This document shows, in pieces, positions 30,281 to 38,989 of a stretch of DNA of 64,000 bases; within the stretch, counting starts at the first letter, position 1; each line of letters opens with the position of its first letter. The stretch lies in the NCBI GenBank assembly GCA_031253835.1, contig JAIRVP010000034.1, forward strand, positions 62,001 through 126,000. Direction: 5' to 3'. This DNA comes from Burkholderia sp. (GTDB lineage Bacteria; Pseudomonadota; Gammaproteobacteria; Burkholderiales; Burkholderiaceae). The notes under the pieces are model-generated. The model was not told the DNA's origin, did not search any database, and saw nothing but the letters and a program-made list of their open reading frames with translations. A program made the translations under genes and the position numbers.

Positions 30281-31693
30281 ATGTCGAACGATCTCGATTT
30301 CGTGATCCGTCATGCCGACGTCGTGACGGCGGCGGACCGGTTCTCGTGCGACATCGGCATCCGCGCGGGGCGCGTGGCCATGCTCGGCCACGGGCTGCCG
30401 CGCGCGCCGCGCGAGCTCGATGCGAGCGGGATGCTCGTGATGCCGGGCGGTGTCGATGCGCACTGCCACCTCGACCAGCCGATGCCCGACGGGCTGCGGA
30501 TGGCCGACGATTTCCTGTCCGGCACGCGCTCGGCGCTGTGCGGCGGCACGACGACGGTGATCCCGTTCGCCGCGCAGGCGAAGGGGCAGTCGCTGCAGGC
30601 GGCCGTCGACGACTATCACCGGCGCGCCGAAGGGCGCGCGCTGGTCGACTACGGCTTCCACCTGATCGTCGCCGATCCGACGCCGCACGTGCTGGCCGAG
30701 GAGCTGCCGCGGCTGATCGCGAACGGCTACACGTCGTTCAAGGTGTACATGACCTACGACGACCTGAAGCTGAACGACCGCCAGATGCTCGACGTGCTGT
30801 CGGTCGCGCGGGAGCACGGCGCGCTCGTGATGGTGCATGCGGAGAATTCGGACTGCATCGGCTGGCTCACCGAGCGGCTGCTCGGCGACGGCCACGTCGC
30901 GCCGCGTTTCCATGCGCATGCGCGGCCGGCCGTGGTCGAACGCGAAGCGACGCACCGCGCGATCGCGTTCGCGGAACTCGTCGACGTACCGATCCTGATC
31001 GTGCACGTGTCGGGCGCCGAGGCGATCGAGCAGATCCGCTGGGGGCAGTCGCGCGGGTTGCCGATCCTCGCCGAGACGTGCCCGCAATACCTGTACCTGA
31101 CGGCCGCCGATCTCGGCCATGACGATCACGGCTACGAAGGCGCAAAGTGCGTATGCAGCCCGCCGCCGCGCGATCCGGCGAACCAGCAGGCCGTGTGGAA
31201 GGCGCTGAAGCAGGGCGTATTCTCGGTGTTCTCGTCCGACCACGCGCCGTTCAACTACGACGATCCGTGCGGCAAGCATCCGGGCGGGCAGGCCGTCTCG
31301 TTCGACCATATCCCGAACGGGATTCCGGGGCTCGAGACGCGGCTGCCGCTGCTGTTCGACGGCGTGCGCCACGGGAAGCTGTCGCTGCACCAGTTCGTCG
31401 AGCTGACGTCGCTGCGGCCCGCGAAGCTGTACGGGCTGTATCCGCGCAAGGGGACGATCGCGGTCGGCGCCGATGCGGACATCGTCGTGTGGGATCCGGA
31501 CAAGCGCGTGCGGATCGCGAATGCGTCGCTGCATCATGCGGTCGACTACACGCCGTACGAAGGGATCGAGGTGACGGGCTGGCCGCGCCATTGCCTGTCG
31601 CGCGGCGAATTGCTCGTCGAGGACGGCCGGCTGCTCGCGGCCGAGCCCGGGCGCGGGCAGTTCGTGCCGGCCGGCAAGCCGTGCGTCGATTGA
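30281..31693 (+). CDS. dihydropyrimidinase/D-hydantoinase family amidohydrolase
   Basis: A 470-residue cyclic amidohydrolase. The binuclear zinc site is complete: His61 and His63 (DAHCHLD), the carbamylated Lys154 (SFKVYMTYD), His186 (MVHAENSD), His242 (IVHVSGAEA) and Asp320 (SSDHAPF). The substrate-contact Tyr159 is also present. It should open a dihydropyrimidine, hydantoin or related cyclic ureide or imide ring in the cytoplasm. It is 10 bases after the decarboxylase-like gene and upstream of two exported serine hydrolases. No carbamoylase (beta-ureidopropionase) is adjacent, so classic pyrimidine breakdown is not obvious. Confidence 0.9.
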   Translation: MSNDLDFVIRHADVVTAADRFSCDIGIRAGRVAMLGHGLPRAPRELDASGMLVMPGGVDAHCHLDQPMPDGLRMADDFLSGTRSALCGGTTTVIPFAAQAKGQSLQAAVDDYHRRAEGRALVDYGFHLIVADPTPHVLAEELPRLIANGYTSFKVYMTYDDLKLNDRQMLDVLSVAREHGALVMVHAENSDCIGWLTERLLGDGHVAPRFHAHARPAVVEREATHRAIAFAELVDVPILIVHVSGAEAIEQIRWGQSRGLPILAETCPQYLYLTAADLGHDDHGYEGAKCVCSPPPRDPANQQAVWKALKQGVFSVFSSDHAPFNYDDPCGKHPGGQAVSFDHIPNGIPGLETRLPLLFDGVRHGKLSLHQFVELTSLRPAKLYGLYPRKGTIAVGADADIVVWDPDKRVRIANASLHHAVDYTPYEGIEVTGWPRHCLSRGELLVEDGRLLAAEPGRGQFVPAGKPCVD

Positions 31694-31742
31694 AGTGAAG
31701 GCCCGCGCGATGTCGCGGGCGCAGGTTTCAACAGGAGCAACG

Positions 31743-32939
31743 ATGAGCGTTTCTCACGCAATGCGCGGTATCGCGGCAGCAGCCGTCGTCGCCGGTTCGT
31801 GCGGCGGCCCGGCGCTGGCCGCAGGCGGCGCGCCGCAGGACATGCCGAGCGTCGTGCCCGAAGCGGCCGGCGTCGATTCGGCGCCGCTCGTGCGGCTGTC
31901 GGCCTGGCTGCGTCACGACCGGATGGACGTGCGCAGCCTCGTCGTCGTGAAGGACGGCAAGATCGTGTTCGAGCGCTACGGCGACGGCCTCACGCGCGAC
32001 CACAACTACGAGCTGTATTCGGTGACGAAGACGATTACCGCGCTGCTCGCCGGCATGCTCGATGGCGAAGGCAAGCTCGGCCCGTCGACGAAGGTCGCGC
32101 CGCTGATCGCGGCCGCGCGGCCCGATCTCGCGAGCGAACTCGCGGACAAGCAGGACATCGAGCTGCGGCACCTGATGTCGATGTCGAGCGGGCTGCGCTA
32201 CACGACGCGCGAAGGCACCGATCCGCTGTACTACGAAGCACCCGACCGGCTGAAAGTCGCGGTGACGAGCCGCGCGGCGCAGCCGCCCGGCACGCAGTTC
32301 GACTACATCGACGTGAACCCGGTGCTGGTCGGCACGGCCGTGTCGATCGCCGCGCGCGAACGCGAGGACGAATTCGCGCGCAAGCGGCTGTTCGAGCCGC
32401 TCGGCTTCGCGCACTACCGCTGGAGCGGGGCGGACGGCACGGGCGCGGTGGCCGGCGGCTGGGGCTTGCGGCTGCGCGCGGTCGACATGGCGAAGATCGG
32501 CATGCTGCTGCTCGACCACGGCCAGTGGAACGGCAAGCAGGTCGTGCCGGCCGGCTGGGTCCGGCAGATGACGACCCCGTCGCCGGCCGCGGACGACTAC
32601 GGTTACTACTGCTGGATTCATCACGTGGTCGAGCACGGTACGCCCGAATTCGGCGCGATGGGTTTCAAGGGGCAGTTCATCACGGTGCTGCCTGAGCAGC
32701 GCGCGGTGGTCGTGATGACGAGCCTGCTGCCGACCGACGGCGGGCTGCGCGACGCGACCTACCTGAACCTGTATCGCCGGATGGTGAGCGACTACATCCT
32801 GCCGGCGCTGACGCCGGCGCAGCCGCCGGTCGAGCGTGCGGAGACGACGCAGGCGCTGCGCGACGAACTGGCGCGCAGCCGCGAGACGAAGGGCGTGCCC
32901 GGTACGGCCGCCGCGTTCAACGATGCGCCGGAGATTTGA
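31743..32939 (+). CDS. exported serine hydrolase, beta-lactamase/EstB family (copy 1)
   Basis: A 398-residue class C beta-lactamase-fold hydrolase (PF00144 type). N-terminal signal peptide of about 28 residues (AVVAGSCGGPALAAG). The SxxK nucleophile motif is Ser93-Val-Thr-Lys96 in LYSVTKTITAL, and the Tyr motif is Tyr188 in FDYIDVNP rather than the YxN of true class C enzymes. Thus an esterase, amidase or peptidase (6-aminohexanoate-dimer hydrolase-like) is more likely than an antibiotic-resistance enzyme. Start at 31743 with CAGGAGC upstream. The next gene is a paralogue whose start overlaps this stop. Confidence 0.85.
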   Translation: MSVSHAMRGIAAAAVVAGSCGGPALAAGGAPQDMPSVVPEAAGVDSAPLVRLSAWLRHDRMDVRSLVVVKDGKIVFERYGDGLTRDHNYELYSVTKTITALLAGMLDGEGKLGPSTKVAPLIAAARPDLASELADKQDIELRHLMSMSSGLRYTTREGTDPLYYEAPDRLKVAVTSRAAQPPGTQFDYIDVNPVLVGTAVSIAAREREDEFARKRLFEPLGFAHYRWSGADGTGAVAGGWGLRLRAVDMAKIGMLLLDHGQWNGKQVVPAGWVRQMTTPSPAADDYGYYCWIHHVVEHGTPEFGAMGFKGQFITVLPEQRAVVVMTSLLPTDGGLRDATYLNLYRRMVSDYILPALTPAQPPVERAETTQALRDELARSRETKGVPGTAAAFNDAPEI

Positions 32940-34231
32940 TGAGGATGACGAATATAAGCGCCAATCCGGCCGGACGGCCCGACGCACGGCGGCCCGCATC
33001 GCGCGCCGTGCCTTTCGTGCGCCGGCTGCTCGCGCGGCTGGCGACGCTGCTGATCGGCAGCGGTGCGCTCGCGCCGGTGCCGACGATGTCGGCGGCACAC
33101 GCGGCCGATGCCTTGCCGCCGCTGCATGAAACGGGCGTCGAAGCCGCCGTGCCGGAGGACGTCGGCGTCGATTCGCGCAAGCTTGTCGAGCTGTCGCGCT
33201 GGATTCGCGAGCAGAAGCTCGACGTGTACAGCCTGCTCGTCGTGAAGGACGGCAAGCTGATTTTCGAGCGCTACGGCGCGAAAGCGTCGCGCGATGCGAC
33301 CTACGAGCTGTACTCGGTGACGAAGGCCGTGACGTCGCTCGTCGCGGGCATCCTCGTCGAGCGGCGCGCCGTGCAGCTCGACGACCCGGTGGCCGCGCGG
33401 CTCGCCGCATGGCGTCCCGACCTGGCCGGCGCGCTCGCGGACAAGCGCGATATCGCGTTGAAACACGTGCTGTCGATGTCGAGCGGCCTGCACTACGACT
33501 TCAGCCCGAAGGACGATCCGATCTACTACACGGCGCCCGACCGGCTGAAGCTTGCCGCGTCGGCCGCGCCGAAGGTCGCGCCCGGCACCGCGTTCGAGTA
33601 CACCGACGTGAACCCGATCCTCGCGGCGGCGATGTTGAGCGCGGCCGCCGGCGAGCCGGTCGAGCGCTATGCGCAGACACACCTGTTCGGCCCGCTCGAC
33701 ATGAAGCGTGCGGCATGGGAGCGCGCGGACCAGACAGGGCTCGTGTCGGCCGGCTGGGGCCTGCGGCTGCGCGCGGTCGACATGGCGAAGATCGGCATGC
33801 TCGTGCTCGACGGCGGCCGCTGGCAAGGGCGGCAGGTCGTTCCCCGGCAGTGGATCGCGGAAATGACGACGCCGCGCGTGTCGCCGCACTTCGGCTATTA
33901 CTGGTGGATCAACAACATCGTCGACAGCGAGCCCGAATTCGACGCGATGGGCTTCAAGGGGCAATTCATCGCGGTGCTGCCGAAGCGCAATGCAGTGGTC
34001 GTGATGACGGGCGTGCTGCCGGTGGACGGCGGGTTGCGCGACGCGGAGAACGTGAAGCTGTTCCGCCGGATGGTGAACGGCTACATCCTGCCGGCGCTCG
34101 ATGGCGGGGCTGCTTCCGCGCAGGGTTCAGGCGGCGATGCCCGTGCGGCGCTCGCGCGCGAGCTCGAGCTGAGCGCCCATGCCGAAGGCGTGCCCGGCAC
34201 GCAGGTCGATCCGACGGATCTGCCGAAGTAG
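32939..34231 (+). CDS. exported serine hydrolase, beta-lactamase/EstB family (copy 2)
   Basis: A 430-residue paralogue of the preceding gene, sharing SLLVVKDGKLIFERYG, the SxxK motif Ser126-Val-Thr-Lys129 (LYSVTK), LSMSSGLHYD, Tyr221 in FEYTDVNP, GWGLRLRAVDMAKIGML and MGFKGQFIAVLP. The N-terminal region is longer: a basic stretch and then a hydrophobic segment (RLATLLIGSGALAPV) ending SAAHAADA, an unusually long signal sequence. Its ATG overlaps the upstream TGA, so translation is probably coupled. Two diverged copies side by side point to tandem duplication. Substrate unknown; a periplasmic amidase or esterase is the best guess. Confidence 0.85.
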   Translation: MRMTNISANPAGRPDARRPASRAVPFVRRLLARLATLLIGSGALAPVPTMSAAHAADALPPLHETGVEAAVPEDVGVDSRKLVELSRWIREQKLDVYSLLVVKDGKLIFERYGAKASRDATYELYSVTKAVTSLVAGILVERRAVQLDDPVAARLAAWRPDLAGALADKRDIALKHVLSMSSGLHYDFSPKDDPIYYTAPDRLKLAASAAPKVAPGTAFEYTDVNPILAAAMLSAAAGEPVERYAQTHLFGPLDMKRAAWERADQTGLVSAGWGLRLRAVDMAKIGMLVLDGGRWQGRQVVPRQWIAEMTTPRVSPHFGYYWWINNIVDSEPEFDAMGFKGQFIAVLPKRNAVVVMTGVLPVDGGLRDAENVKLFRRMVNGYILPALDGGAASAQGSGGDARAALARELELSAHAEGVPGTQVDPTDLPK

Positions 34232-34242
34232 GTTGCGTGCAT

Positions 34243-34276
34243 GCGCCCGGTTCGCGTCGATGCGCGAGCCGGGCGC
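34243..34276. terminator. hairpin between converging serine-hydrolase and aminotransferase genes
   Basis: GCGCCCGGTTCGCG (34243-34256) pairs with CGCGAGCCGGGCGC (34263-34276), a 14-bp stem with one wobble and a 6-base loop. It lies between stops at 34231 (plus) and 34285 (minus). No T-run follows, so termination is only suggested by position. Confidence 0.5.
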
Positions 34277-34284
34277 GCATCACG

Positions 34285-35643
34285 TCACACCAGTTCGCCG
34301 AGGCACGCGTCGAACTGCGCGACGAGCCGGTCGACATCGTCGGCCGTCGTCTGCGGGCACACGAGCATCATGTTGTGGAACGGCGTGATCAGCACGCCGC
34401 GATTCAGCAGGTACAGGTGCACGATGTGTTCGAGTTCGCTGTCGAGCTGCGCGCCGGCGAGCGTGCCGTTGCGCGGCGGCACGGGCGTGAACTGGAACTC
34501 GGTGCGCGCGCCGATGCGCGTCACGCACCACGGCAGCCCGTGCTTCGCGATCGCCTGTTCGAGGCCCGTCGCCAGCCGCGTGGCGAGGGCGAACATGTGC
34601 GCATACGCGGCGTCGGTCGCGACTTCGGCCAATGTCGCGCGCATCGCATGCATCGCGAGCATGTTCGCGGTGAGCGTCGTGCCGATCCCCGAATGGCCGG
34701 GCGGCGCGTTCAGCTTCGCCTGCTTCGCGCGTTCCGCGAATTCGGCGCTGAACCCGTACACCGCGCACGGCACGCCGCCTGCGATCGGCTTGCCGACCAC
34801 CAGCATGTCCGGTTCGAGATCGTGCGCGACGGCGTAGCCGCCGGGGCCGCTGCTGATCGTGTGCGTCTCGTCGATCACGAGCAGCGTGCCGTAGCGGCGC
34901 GTCAGTTCGCGCGCGGCCTCCCAGAAGCCCGGGTCGGGCAGCACCATCCCGATGTTCGTCATCGCGGGCTCGGCGAGCACGCACGCGACATCGCCATCCT
35001 TCAGCGCGGCTTCGAGCGCGGCCAGGTCGTTGAATTCGACGACACGCGTGTTCGCGAGCAGGTCGTAGGACTGGCCGAGCAGGCTGTCGCGCTGCACCGG
35101 CCGGCCGTCGACGAGATCGACGAACACGTCGTCGACCGTGCCGTGATAGCAGCCGTTGAACACGACGATCGTGTTGCGGCCGGTCGCCGCGCGCGCCCAG
35201 CGCAGCACGAAGCGGTTCGCGTCGCTCGCGCTCAACGCGAACTGCCACACCGGCAGCTTGAAGCGGCGCGCGAGCTCGCGCGATACCCACGCGGCATCTT
35301 CGCTCGGCAGCATCGTCGTGTAGCCGCGCGTGGCCTGTTCGACGAGCGCGCGGGCGACCGGTTCGGGCGCATGGCCGAACATCGCGCCCGTATCGCCGAG
35401 GCAGAAATCGACGTAGCGATGGCCGTCGACGTCGATGAACGTCGCGCCGCGTGCTTCCTTCACAACCAGCGAGAACGGTGTCGACCAGTCCTGCATCCAG
35501 TGCAACGGCACGCCGAACAGCAAGTGCTCGGACGCTTCCGCGGACAGCGCGCGGGAGACCGGCATGGCTTCGGTGAATGCTTGGCGCTCGCGATCGAACA
35601 GCGCGCGGGCGCGGATGAGGTCGACTCCGTGGCGGGAAGGCAA
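34285..35643 (-). CDS. class III aminotransferase, glutamate-1-semialdehyde aminomutase-like
   Basis: A 452-residue PLP-dependent fold-type I enzyme. The PLP-ring Asp258 lies in VIDETHTI and the Schiff-base Lys285 in LVVGKPIAGGVPCAVYGF, which together with YVDFCLGDTGAMFGHAP resembles GSA aminomutase. TTG start at 35643, supported by AGGAG with a 6-base gap; the next in-frame ATG is 26 codons in. It is too short and in the wrong context for HemL, which belongs with haem genes, so it is more likely a catabolic transaminase acting on an amino acid or beta-amino acid. It converges on the serine hydrolases. Substrate unknown. Confidence 0.85.
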   Translation of the reverse strand: MPSRHGVDLIRARALFDRERQAFTEAMPVSRALSAEASEHLLFGVPLHWMQDWSTPFSLVVKEARGATFIDVDGHRYVDFCLGDTGAMFGHAPEPVARALVEQATRGYTTMLPSEDAAWVSRELARRFKLPVWQFALSASDANRFVLRWARAATGRNTIVVFNGCYHGTVDDVFVDLVDGRPVQRDSLLGQSYDLLANTRVVEFNDLAALEAALKDGDVACVLAEPAMTNIGMVLPDPGFWEAARELTRRYGTLLVIDETHTISSGPGGYAVAHDLEPDMLVVGKPIAGGVPCAVYGFSAEFAERAKQAKLNAPPGHSGIGTTLTANMLAMHAMRATLAEVATDAAYAHMFALATRLATGLEQAIAKHGLPWCVTRIGARTEFQFTPVPPRNGTLAGAQLDSELEHIVHLYLLNRGVLITPFHNMMLVCPQTTADDVDRLVAQFDACLGELV

Positions 35644-35872
35644 AGGCAGCTCCTGGGCTGTGACGAAGGGGAAACGATAGCGCGGGCGGCAGGGGGCTGA
35701 ACAGACGCGGAATTACCGAGGCGGGTTGACGGAGGAATTCGCGGGCGTGTCCTATTTGATTTCAAGATGGCACGGGTGAATGGAAGCCGCACCGAACCGT
35801 GAAGGTTTCCATGGATGTTTAACGGTCCTTGCGCGACCTATCGTTGTTGCATGCCGCGGCGCGACGGGTTCG

Positions 35873-35902
35873 CGCGCGCCGGCCGGTATTGGCCGGCGCG
35901 CG
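35873..35902. repeat. strong 12-bp inverted repeat in a gene-free stretch
   Basis: CGCGCGCCGGCC (35873-35884), loop GGTATT, GGCCGGCGCGCG (35891-35902): a perfect stem. It lies in the 437-base interval 35644-36080 between the aminotransferase and the pilin-like gene, where I see no coding region. There is no T-run, so a terminator role is uncertain; it could also be a protein site or an RNA structure. Confidence 0.5.
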
Positions 35903-36080
35903 AATCCGGTACGTGCTTGCGATCGACGTCGGCCGACTCGATCGCGCGCGCACGCGGCTGGGTGCATCGAATGCCACGGGGATGTTGCCGGCTAATTTCG
36001 GGATAATTGCATCCCGGATTTTCCGGCGATGGAAGGCGCGGGCGCCCGAATTCCAACCCTCCAGCATGCGGGACTACACA

Positions 36081-36659
36081 ATGACAATCCGAACCCATCT
36101 CGCCGCACTCGTCGCCAGCAGTGCATTGACCGGCCTCGCGCACGCGGGCCCGACGTCGCCGCAAGCGGTCGTCAAGACAATCACGCTGGTCGCGCATATC
36201 GGCGACAGCCTGTTCGCGTCGAAGCCGGACAACACCGCGTACGACGTGGTCGAGCTGACCGCGACGGACGGCACGCGGCAGACGTTCGCGACGACGGTGC
36301 CGATCCGCGTGCGTACGACGGATCCCGATATCCACGTCACGTTGCTGCAGCCGCTGCGGCTGTCGAACGGCCGCGACGACATGGTCAACGCGAAGGTCGT
36401 GCTGATGACGGGCGGCGCAGCCAATGCGGACATCGCGCCCGGTGCCGCCCGCGCGATCACGCTGGCGAGCCGAGCACACGATGGATTCGACGGCTACGAC
36501 GAAACCCGCAACGTGAAGGTCAGCGCGCAAGTGCCGGCCGCCGGTGACGCGGCGTCGCCGAACGGGCGTTATCACGGCGACCTCGTGCTGGTGTTCGAGC
36601 CTGCCGCCTCGGCGGGGCGCGAGCCGGCGACGGGGGCCGTCGCGGCGGCTGGCGAGTAG
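36081..36659 (+). CDS. exported CS1/CFA-type fimbrial subunit-like protein (orphan)
   Basis: A 192-residue protein with a clear signal peptide (MTIRTHLAALVASSALTGLAHAG). The mature part begins KTITLVAHIGDSLFASKPD and ends NGRYHGDLVLVFEPAA. This resembles CS1-type pilins, which open with an ITVTA.. strand and close with a GxYxGxVxLV strand, so I read it as a weak CS1-like subunit. The Ala/Glu-rich tail after FEPAA is unusual. No chaperone or usher gene is adjacent; the cbl-like operon is 23 kb away. A terminator-like hairpin follows. Alternative: an unrelated small secreted beta protein. Confidence 0.55.
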   Translation: MTIRTHLAALVASSALTGLAHAGPTSPQAVVKTITLVAHIGDSLFASKPDNTAYDVVELTATDGTRQTFATTVPIRVRTTDPDIHVTLLQPLRLSNGRDDMVNAKVVLMTGGAANADIAPGAARAITLASRAHDGFDGYDETRNVKVSAQVPAAGDAASPNGRYHGDLVLVFEPAASAGREPATGAVAAAGE

Positions 36660-36666
36660 GACATCG

Positions 36667-36691
36667 CCCCGGCGGACAACTTCCGCCGGGG
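36667..36691 (+). terminator. terminator-like hairpin after the pilin-like gene
   Basis: CCCCGGCGGA (36667-36676), loop CAACT, TCCGCCGGGG (36682-36691): a perfect 10-bp stem 8 bases after the stop. A T-rich stretch follows at some distance (AAAGTTTTTG at 36703-36712), so this is probably a terminator but not a textbook one. Confidence 0.6.
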
Positions 36692-36921
36692 ACTTTCAGT
36701 TAAAGTTTTTGCGCATAAACATACGACAACTTATCTCTAAGGATGCGCTTTCTAATGTGAGTATGCGCACACATTCATGGCATCAAGTCAGTGAGAACAG
36801 GGTAAACGACAAATACGTGTGTCGCTTCGATCGCGTCTAGACTGCGCGATGTAGTACGACGACGTATGAATCGAGATCCGCCAACCGGCGTATCGATACC
36901 CCCTACACTGAAGGAGTGCCC

Positions 36922-38919
36922 ATGGCCGCCCACCGCCGCCGTCCGTCTTCGTCTGCCCTGCCGCCCCCGTCGAAGCGGGTGTCGCGCCGCGCCTTCATCG
37001 GCTGGACCGGCGCATTCGCCGGCGGTGCGATGCTCGGCGGACCGTTCGCCGCGACCCGGGCACTGGCGGGAGGCCCCATGTCCAATGCATCGGCGGTCGA
37101 TCTCGTGTGGGGCGAGCATGGCGCGGCGGCGCGCATCGCCGCATCGCTCGCGCATGTGTCGCGGCTCGCACGGCGCGAGCGCGACTTCGACGTGACGCAC
37201 TTCGGCGCGCGCCCGTGCGCGACGGCCGCGCAGACGTCGCCGTACCCGGCGGCGAAATCGCCGGTGAGCCCCGGTTCCGAACTGACGACCGCACCCGGCG
37301 CGTTCGACTCGCGGCCGGCGTTCCTCGCGGCGATCGACGCGTGCGTGCGCGCAGGCGGCGGCCGGGTCGTCGTGCCGTCCGGCACCTGGTACTGCGCGGG
37401 GCCGATCGTGCTGCAGAGCCACGTCACGTTCCACCTGAGCGCGAACTGCACGATCTACTTCAGCCCGAACCCGGCCGACTACGCGAAGGACGGCCCGGTT
37501 GATTGCGGCGCGAACGGCCGGCTGTACTACAGCCGCTGGCAGGCGAACGATTGCCTGAACTACGGCGCGCCCGTCTACGCGCGCAACGCGACGAACATCG
37601 CGCTGACGGGCGAAGGCCCGACGTCGGTGCTCAACGGGCAGGCGATGACGCCGTTCGCCGGCAGCGGCGCCAGCAGCGTCTGCTGGTGGACCTACAAGGG
37701 CTCGTCGGGCGCGTACGGCGCGAGCGCGTCGGTACCGAGCCAGGCATACCTGAATCCGGGCAACGTCGACCTGCGGATCGTCGCACCGGCGATTCCCGAC
37801 GCGCTCTATGCGCTGCTGACGTCGCCGGTCACGCCGTGGCAGCAGGACCAGAACTACCTGCCCGCGCTGTCCGAGGCCGGCGTGCCGGTCGAGAAACGCA
37901 TCTTCGGCCTCGGCCACTACCTGCGGCCGTGCATGGTCGAATTCATCGGCTGCACGAACGTGCTGATGGCGAACTACCAGACGCAGAACACGCCGTTCTG
38001 GCAGCACCATCCGACCGCGAGCCGCAACGTCGTGATTCGCGGCGTGACGACCAACAGCATCGGCCCGAACAACGACGGCTTCGATCCGGACGCCTGCATC
38101 GACGTGCTGTGCGAGGACTGCACGTTCAACACCGGCGACGACTGCATCGCGATCAAGTCGGGCAAGGACCGCGACACCGAATACGGCCCCGCCAAGCGGC
38201 ACCTGATCCGCAACTGCACGATGAACAGCGGGCACGGCGGCATCACGCTCGGCAGCGAGATGGGCGGCGGCGTCGAGCAGATCTATGCGACGAACCTGTC
38301 GATGCTGAACGCGAACTGGCAGACCAACCCGCTGAACATCGCGATTCGCGTGAAGACCAACATGAACCGCGGCGGCTACGTGAAGGATTTCCACGTGAAG
38401 GGCGTCACGCTGCCGAACGGCGTGACGCTGAAGGGCGGCGGCTACGGCAGCGCGCTGCTCGCGGGCAGCCCGGTCAACGCGAGCGTGCCGCTCGGCGTCG
38501 TGACGCCGTCGGCCGGCAATCCGTCGGCGGCACAGGGCGGCATCGTCACGTTCGACTGCGACTACCAGCCCGCGAACGATGCGGTGCGCACGCGTCCGCC
38601 GGTCGTGCAGAACGTGACGATCTCGGACGTGAAGGCGAGCAACGTGACGCTGAACGGCGTGACCGCGTCGTGCTTCCAGGCGATCGTCGCGCAGGGGCCC
38701 GTCGCGTTCGACTACAACGGCACGCCACCCGCGCCTGCCGTGCAGCCGATCTCCGGCGTGACGATCAGCAACTGCGATTTCGGCACGCCGGTCGCGTCAG
38801 GCACGCCGACGGTCACGTCGCCGGGGCCGATCTATGCGTTCAACGTGAGCGCGATGACGCTGACGAACGTGACGATCGCCGGGCAGGTGGTCAACACGAC
38901 GATCACCGACAAGCGGTGA
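36922..38919 (+). CDS. exported polygalacturonase, GH28 family
   Basis: A 665-residue pectin-degrading glycosidase. The N-terminus has a twin-arginine motif (SRRAFIGWTGAF, about 21-32), so export should be by Tat. GH28 active-site motifs occur in order: NNDGFD (about 383-388), GDDC (about 405-408), SGHGG (about 435-439) and IRVKT (about 474-478). An insertion-rich N-terminal half (about 60-380) makes it longer than plant-type enzymes, as in bacterial exo-acting PehX-like proteins. Start at 36922 with AAGGAG five bases upstream. Stands alone as a transcription unit. Exo versus endo action cannot be settled here. Confidence 0.9.
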   Translation: MAAHRRRPSSSALPPPSKRVSRRAFIGWTGAFAGGAMLGGPFAATRALAGGPMSNASAVDLVWGEHGAAARIAASLAHVSRLARRERDFDVTHFGARPCATAAQTSPYPAAKSPVSPGSELTTAPGAFDSRPAFLAAIDACVRAGGGRVVVPSGTWYCAGPIVLQSHVTFHLSANCTIYFSPNPADYAKDGPVDCGANGRLYYSRWQANDCLNYGAPVYARNATNIALTGEGPTSVLNGQAMTPFAGSGASSVCWWTYKGSSGAYGASASVPSQAYLNPGNVDLRIVAPAIPDALYALLTSPVTPWQQDQNYLPALSEAGVPVEKRIFGLGHYLRPCMVEFIGCTNVLMANYQTQNTPFWQHHPTASRNVVIRGVTTNSIGPNNDGFDPDACIDVLCEDCTFNTGDDCIAIKSGKDRDTEYGPAKRHLIRNCTMNSGHGGITLGSEMGGGVEQIYATNLSMLNANWQTNPLNIAIRVKTNMNRGGYVKDFHVKGVTLPNGVTLKGGGYGSALLAGSPVNASVPLGVVTPSAGNPSAAQGGIVTFDCDYQPANDAVRTRPPVVQNVTISDVKASNVTLNGVTASCFQAIVAQGPVAFDYNGTPPAPAVQPISGVTISNCDFGTPVASGTPTVTSPGPIYAFNVSAMTLTNVTIAGQVVNTTITDKR

Positions 38920-38989
38920 CGCAATGAGGTGACGGAGGAGGGGCGTTCGCGTGCGGAGCGGTCGGCCGATGCACGCGAACGCGATCGCG

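Noticed and set aside
31743..34231. Beta-lactamase resistance genes
   Set aside because: SxxK is present, but the second motif is YxD-like rather than YxN and I see no KTG. These are EstB/NylB-like hydrolases.
34285..35643. Aminotransferase as HemL (haem biosynthesis)
   Set aside because: The fold and active-site motif fit the family, but catabolic context, TTG start and sequence drift make housekeeping GSA aminomutase unlikely.
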